Source: SFTH01 sp963643985
GTDB taxonomy: Bacteria > Bacillota > Clostridia > Christensenellales > Aristaeellaceae
NCBI GenBank assembly: GCA_963643985.1
Contig: CAVINP010000107.1
Location: 1 to 6,249 of the forward strand
Length of the DNA: 6,249 nt
Direction: 5' to 3'
Of this stretch, positions 1-6,249 are shown piece after piece (position 1 is the stretch's first letter; each line of letters opens with the position of its first letter). A program made the position numbers and the translations under genes. The notes below the pieces were generated by a model. That model saw only the letters and a program-made list of their open reading frames with translations. It made no database searches and was not told the origin of the DNA.

Positions 1-45
1 AACTACTACCGCGTGGCCGTGACCATCGACGGTGTGGAAATCTGA
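1..45 (+). CDS. 3' end of an unidentified plus-strand gene (partial)
   Basis: The first frame reads 14 codons, NYYRVAVTIDGVEI, and then TGA at 43-45. A strong terminator hairpin begins 12 bases after this stop, which is the normal spacing for the end of a transcription unit. The other two plus frames stop at 20-22 and 48-50 and give less protein-like peptides. The fragment is too short to assign a family or function. It is convergent with gltD, so it is not part of the glutamate synthase operon. Confidence 0.45.
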   Translation, partial: NYYRVAVTIDGVEI

Positions 46-57
46 CATAACAACACT

Positions 58-88
58 AAAACCCCCGACCAAAGCGGTCGGGGGTTTT
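58..88. terminator. Bidirectional rho-independent terminator between convergent genes
   Basis: A perfect 13-bp inverted repeat (AAAACCCCCGACC at 58-70, GGTCGGGGGTTTT at 76-88) encloses a 5-base loop AAAGC. The core is nine GC-rich pairs flanked by four A-T pairs. The plus strand gives a U-rich tail (TTTTGTTGT) and the minus strand gives TTTTAGTGTTGTT, so the same hairpin can end the plus-strand gene that stops at 45 and the gltBD transcript that stops at 134. This is seen directly in the sequence; termination itself is inferred from the standard stem plus U-tract form. Confidence 0.92.
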
Positions 89-105
89 GTTGTCTGTCGG
101 ATTCG

Positions 106-124
106 GTTACCGGATACCGGTAAC
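106..124. repeat. Perfect 8-bp inverted repeat downstream of gltD
   Basis: GTTACCGG at 106-113 and CCGGTAAC at 117-124 are perfect reverse complements around the 3-base spacer ATA. It begins 9 bases past the gltD stop codon in the direction of gltBD transcription and precedes the main terminator. No U-run follows on either strand, so it is not a classical terminator. It could be an mRNA 3'-end stabilising hairpin, a pause aid for the terminator, or a protein binding site. The sequence alone does not decide between these. Confidence 0.4.
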
Positions 125-133
125 TCGCCGTCC

Positions 134-1573
134 TCACATTTCCGTATATCCCATCAGGTACCTGTCGATCTCCCGTGCTGCGCTGCGGCCCTCGGTGATG
201 CCCCAGACCACGAGCGACTGGCCCCTGCGCATATCGCCCGCGGCGAACACGCCCGGCACGTTCGTCCTGTGGTCTTCGCCCGCATTGACCGTGCCGCGCG
301 GGCCGAGCTCCACGCCAAAGGCCTCGGACACATACTTCCTGCAGCCCACAAAGCCCGCGGCGATCAGCATGATATCGCAGTCGATCTCATACTCGCTGCC
401 CGGGACGGCATCGCGCCCGTTCAGTTTCACCAGCTTCAGCCCTTTCACGTGCCCCGCATCATCCTTGACGATCCCGCTCACGGTCGTTTCAAAGAGCCTG
501 GGATCATGGCCGAACTTCGCAATGGCCTCCTGCTGGCCGTAGTCCGTCTTGAGCACCCGCGGCCATTCCGGCCAGGGGTTGGACGCAAGCCGTGCCTCGG
601 GGGGCTTGGGCATCATTTCCAGCTGCGTCACGCTTGCGCAGCCCAGGCGAAGGGACGTGCCCACGCAGTCGTTGCCCGTATCGCCGCCGCCCACGATGAC
701 CACATGCCTGTCCTTTACGTCAATGGCCTCGCCCGTGCCCAGCACATGCTTTGTCGCCGCCGTCAGATAGTCCACGGCAAAGTACACGCCCTCGGCATCT
801 CGGCCGGGGATGTTCAGATCCCTCGGCCGGCCCGCGCCGCAGCAGAGCAGCACCGCGTCAAAGTCGCGCATGAGCTGCGCCGCATCGGTGTTTGCGCCGA
901 CATCCGCGCCCGTGACAAAGCGCACGCCCTCCTTCTCCATCAGCTCTATGCGCCGCGCCACCACGCGCTTGTCAAGCTTCATATTGGGTATGCCGTACAT
1001 CAGCAGTCCGCCCGGGCGGTCGTTGCGCTCATAGACTGTGACGGTATGCCCTCGGCGGTTGAGCATCCATGCCGCCGCCAGACCCGAAGGCCCGCTGCCG
1101 ACGATGGCCACGCGACGGCCCGATCTGACGCGCGGAGGTCTGGGCTGCATCCGGCCCTTTTCAAAGGCCTCCTCGATGATCGCCAGCTCGTTGTCGTGCA
1201 CGGAGACGCTCTCGCCGTTCAGGCCGCAGGTGCAGGCCGCCTCGCAGAGCGCGGGACAGACGCGGCCGGTGAACTCCGGGAAGCAGTTCGTCTTGAGCAG
1301 GCGATCCAGCGCGTGCCGCGTGTTGCCCAGATAGAGCATGTCGTTCCACTCCGGGATGAGGTTGTGCAGCGGACAGCCCGTGAACATGCCGCTGATCCTG
1401 ACGCCGCTCTGGCAGAAGGGCACGCCGCAGTTCATGCACCGCGCAGCCTGTTCGCGCCGCTGCCTGTCGCTCAGCGGCAGTTTGAACTCATTGAAATTTT
1501 GAATGCGCTCCAAAGGGTCGATCCACGCCGTATTTTTGCGCTCGTATATCAGAAATCCGTCCACCTTGCCCAT
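134..1573 (-). CDS. gltD: Glutamate synthase (NADPH) small/beta subunit
   Basis: The small subunit of glutamate synthase oxidises NADPH at FAD and passes electrons through iron-sulfur clusters to the FMN of GltB, in the cytoplasm. From the chosen ATG the protein has 479 residues, a normal length. Seen in order: an N-terminal cysteine-rich ferredoxin-like region (C46, C49 and C54 in CMNCGVPFC; C67 in GCPLHNLIPEWND; C106, C110 and C114 in GRVCPALCEAAC), which supplies the two 4Fe-4S clusters of the family; a GxGxxG FAD site at about 155-168 (VAIVGSGPSGLAAA); an NADPH Rossmann loop at about 291-303 (VVIVGGGDTGNDC); and the C-terminal FAD-closing motif at about 441-466 (GVFAAGDMRRGQSLVVWG). The start is ATG 1573, because AGGTGA lies 5 bases upstream and the family usually begins MGK; a GTG at 1582 would add only three residues and has poor spacing. 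It follows gltB with a 5-base gap, so the two are cotranscribed and probably translationally coupled. Confidence 0.97.
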   Translation of the reverse strand: MGKVDGFLIYERKNTAWIDPLERIQNFNEFKLPLSDRQRREQAARCMNCGVPFCQSGVRISGMFTGCPLHNLIPEWNDMLYLGNTRHALDRLLKTNCFPEFTGRVCPALCEAACTCGLNGESVSVHDNELAIIEEAFEKGRMQPRPPRVRSGRRVAIVGSGPSGLAAAWMLNRRGHTVTVYERNDRPGGLLMYGIPNMKLDKRVVARRIELMEKEGVRFVTGADVGANTDAAQLMRDFDAVLLCCGAGRPRDLNIPGRDAEGVYFAVDYLTAATKHVLGTGEAIDVKDRHVVIVGGGDTGNDCVGTSLRLGCASVTQLEMMPKPPEARLASNPWPEWPRVLKTDYGQQEAIAKFGHDPRLFETTVSGIVKDDAGHVKGLKLVKLNGRDAVPGSEYEIDCDIMLIAAGFVGCRKYVSEAFGVELGPRGTVNAGEDHRTNVPGVFAAGDMRRGQSLVVWGITEGRSAAREIDRYLMGYTEM

Positions 1574-1578
1574 GATAC

Positions 1579-6084
<4,506 letters not shown>

Positions 6085-6090
6085 GCTGAT

Positions 6091-6095
6091 ACCTC
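6091..6095 (-). promoter_or_regulatory. Shine-Dalgarno site of gltB
   Basis: GAGGT on the minus strand (6095 to 6091) lies 6 bases upstream of the ATG at 6084, an ideal spacing, and fixes the gltB start. Four of its five bases (AGGT) are complementary to ACCT at 6115-6112, in the preceding leader, so this site may be open or masked depending on how the leader folds. Confidence 0.8.
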
Positions 6096-6115
6096 GAATA
6101 TCTCAAAGATAAGGT
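6091..6115 (-). promoter_or_regulatory. Possible Shine-Dalgarno-masking hairpin before gltB
   Basis: On the transcript strand ACCT (6115-6112) can pair with AGGT of the ribosome binding site (6094-6091). Inside this, TATCT (6111-6107) pairs with AGATA (6103-6099) around the loop TTG, leaving the four bases 6098-6095 bulged on the 3' side. That is nine pairs in all. ACC of the first segment is also the end of the 3' strand of the long closing helix of the upstream leader structure, so the two foldings compete for three bases. The pairing is seen in the sequence; its regulatory role is inferred. Confidence 0.33.
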
Positions 6116-6201
6116 TCTTCACGGTCTCACGGGGCCGGGACGCCAAACCCTCAGCAAACGGTGATGGAGTTCGGCACTCTCCCGGCTTTCCGTGAAAAAC
6201 C
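6113..6201 (-). ncRNA. Structured gltB leader, candidate cis-regulatory RNA of unrecognised class
   Basis: Read on the gltBD transcript strand, GGTTTTTCACGG (6201-6190) pairs with CCGTGAAGAACC (6124-6113) over 12 pairs with a single G-U. After an AAA joint, GCCGGGA (6186-6180) pairs perfectly with TCCCGGC (6140-6134). Inside, GAGT (6179-6176) and ACTC (6170-6167) form a hairpin with loop GCCGA, followed by a 26-base stretch (6166-6141) ending in GGCG that could pair with GCC of that loop. A closing helix, a coaxial second helix, an inner hairpin and a possible loop contact, placed between the upstream region and the gltB ribosome binding site, fit a riboswitch-like or protein-bound leader. 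I do not recognise the conserved cores of the glutamine (glnA), glycine, THF, SAM, TPP, cobalamin, M-box or c-di-GMP classes. The stems are certain as sequence; function is inferred. Confidence 0.42.
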
Positions 6202-6221
6202 AAAAAAACATGCAGGGCATG
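6202..6221 (-). terminator. Short hairpin followed by seven U (weak terminator candidate)
   Basis: On the minus strand CATGC (6221-6217), loop CCT, GCATG (6213-6209) is followed directly by seven T (6208-6202). The stem has only 5 pairs, which is weak for a rho-independent terminator. It could be the end of a gene upstream of gltBD outside the window, or a pause or attenuation site in the leader. It could also be chance, with the T-run simply being part of the region before the leader structure. Confidence 0.22.
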
Positions 6222-6249
6222 GCTGTTCCTGTTCAGAACGCCATTGCCC

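Noticed and set aside
6134..6190. Plus-strand stretch GACGCCAAACCCTCAGC (6139-6155), resembling parts of magnesium (M-box) and c-di-GMP riboswitches
   Set aside because: Only a short segment is similar. The GGTGAGGCTCC part of the M-box and the GAAA tetraloop and receptor of the c-di-GMP aptamer are missing, and the strand points away from gltB.
6085..6249. A known glutamine (glnA) riboswitch, or a T-box, upstream of gltB
   Set aside because: I see neither the compact glnA-type core nor the T-box sequence with a specifier stem and terminator. The stems present do not fit these classes from memory; a covariance-model search would settle it.
6202..6249. A sigma-70-type promoter for gltBD at the right edge
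   Set aside because: No pair of -35 and -10 hexamers with proper spacing is convincing here; the AT-rich part is only a T-run. The promoter may be outside the window.

Overview
The window holds a complete two-gene glutamate synthase (NADPH-GOGAT) operon on the minus strand. It reads right to left: gltB, the large (alpha) subunit, ATG at 6084 and stop ending at 1579; then gltD, the small (beta) subunit, best start ATG at 1573 and stop ending at 134. Together they encode the iron-sulfur flavoenzyme that transfers the amide nitrogen of glutamine to 2-oxoglutarate, giving two glutamates. This is the second half of the GS-GOGAT ammonium assimilation pathway. Both subunits look full length and carry the expected catalytic and cofactor residues.

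The DNA is GC-rich (roughly 60% by eye), codons end mostly in G or C, and both genes have strong AG-rich Shine-Dalgarno sites at good spacing. With the GltD style (MGK start, CGVPFCQSG followed by a long loop before GCPLHN), this suggests a high-GC member of Clostridia/Bacillota. That placement is an inference; no marker gene is present to fix the taxon.

Layout: 1-45, the last codons of an unidentified plus-strand gene. 58-88, a strong hairpin with U-rich tracts on both sides, suited to terminate both convergent units. 106-124, a perfect inverted repeat just after gltD. 134-1573 gltD. 1579-6084 gltB. 6085-6249, a non-coding gltB leader.

The leader is the only part not explained by ordinary housekeeping genes. 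On the gltBD transcript strand it can fold into a 12-bp closing helix (6190-6201 with 6113-6124, one G-U pair) around a perfect 7-bp inner helix (6180-6186 with 6134-6140) and a small hairpin. The 3' strand of the closing helix overlaps a segment that could pair with the gltB Shine-Dalgarno. This is the architecture of a cis-regulatory RNA, such as a riboswitch or protein-bound leader, that would control translation of glutamate synthase. I could not match it to a riboswitch class I know, so it is the best candidate here for something undescribed. No convincing promoter is visible; it may lie beyond 6249.
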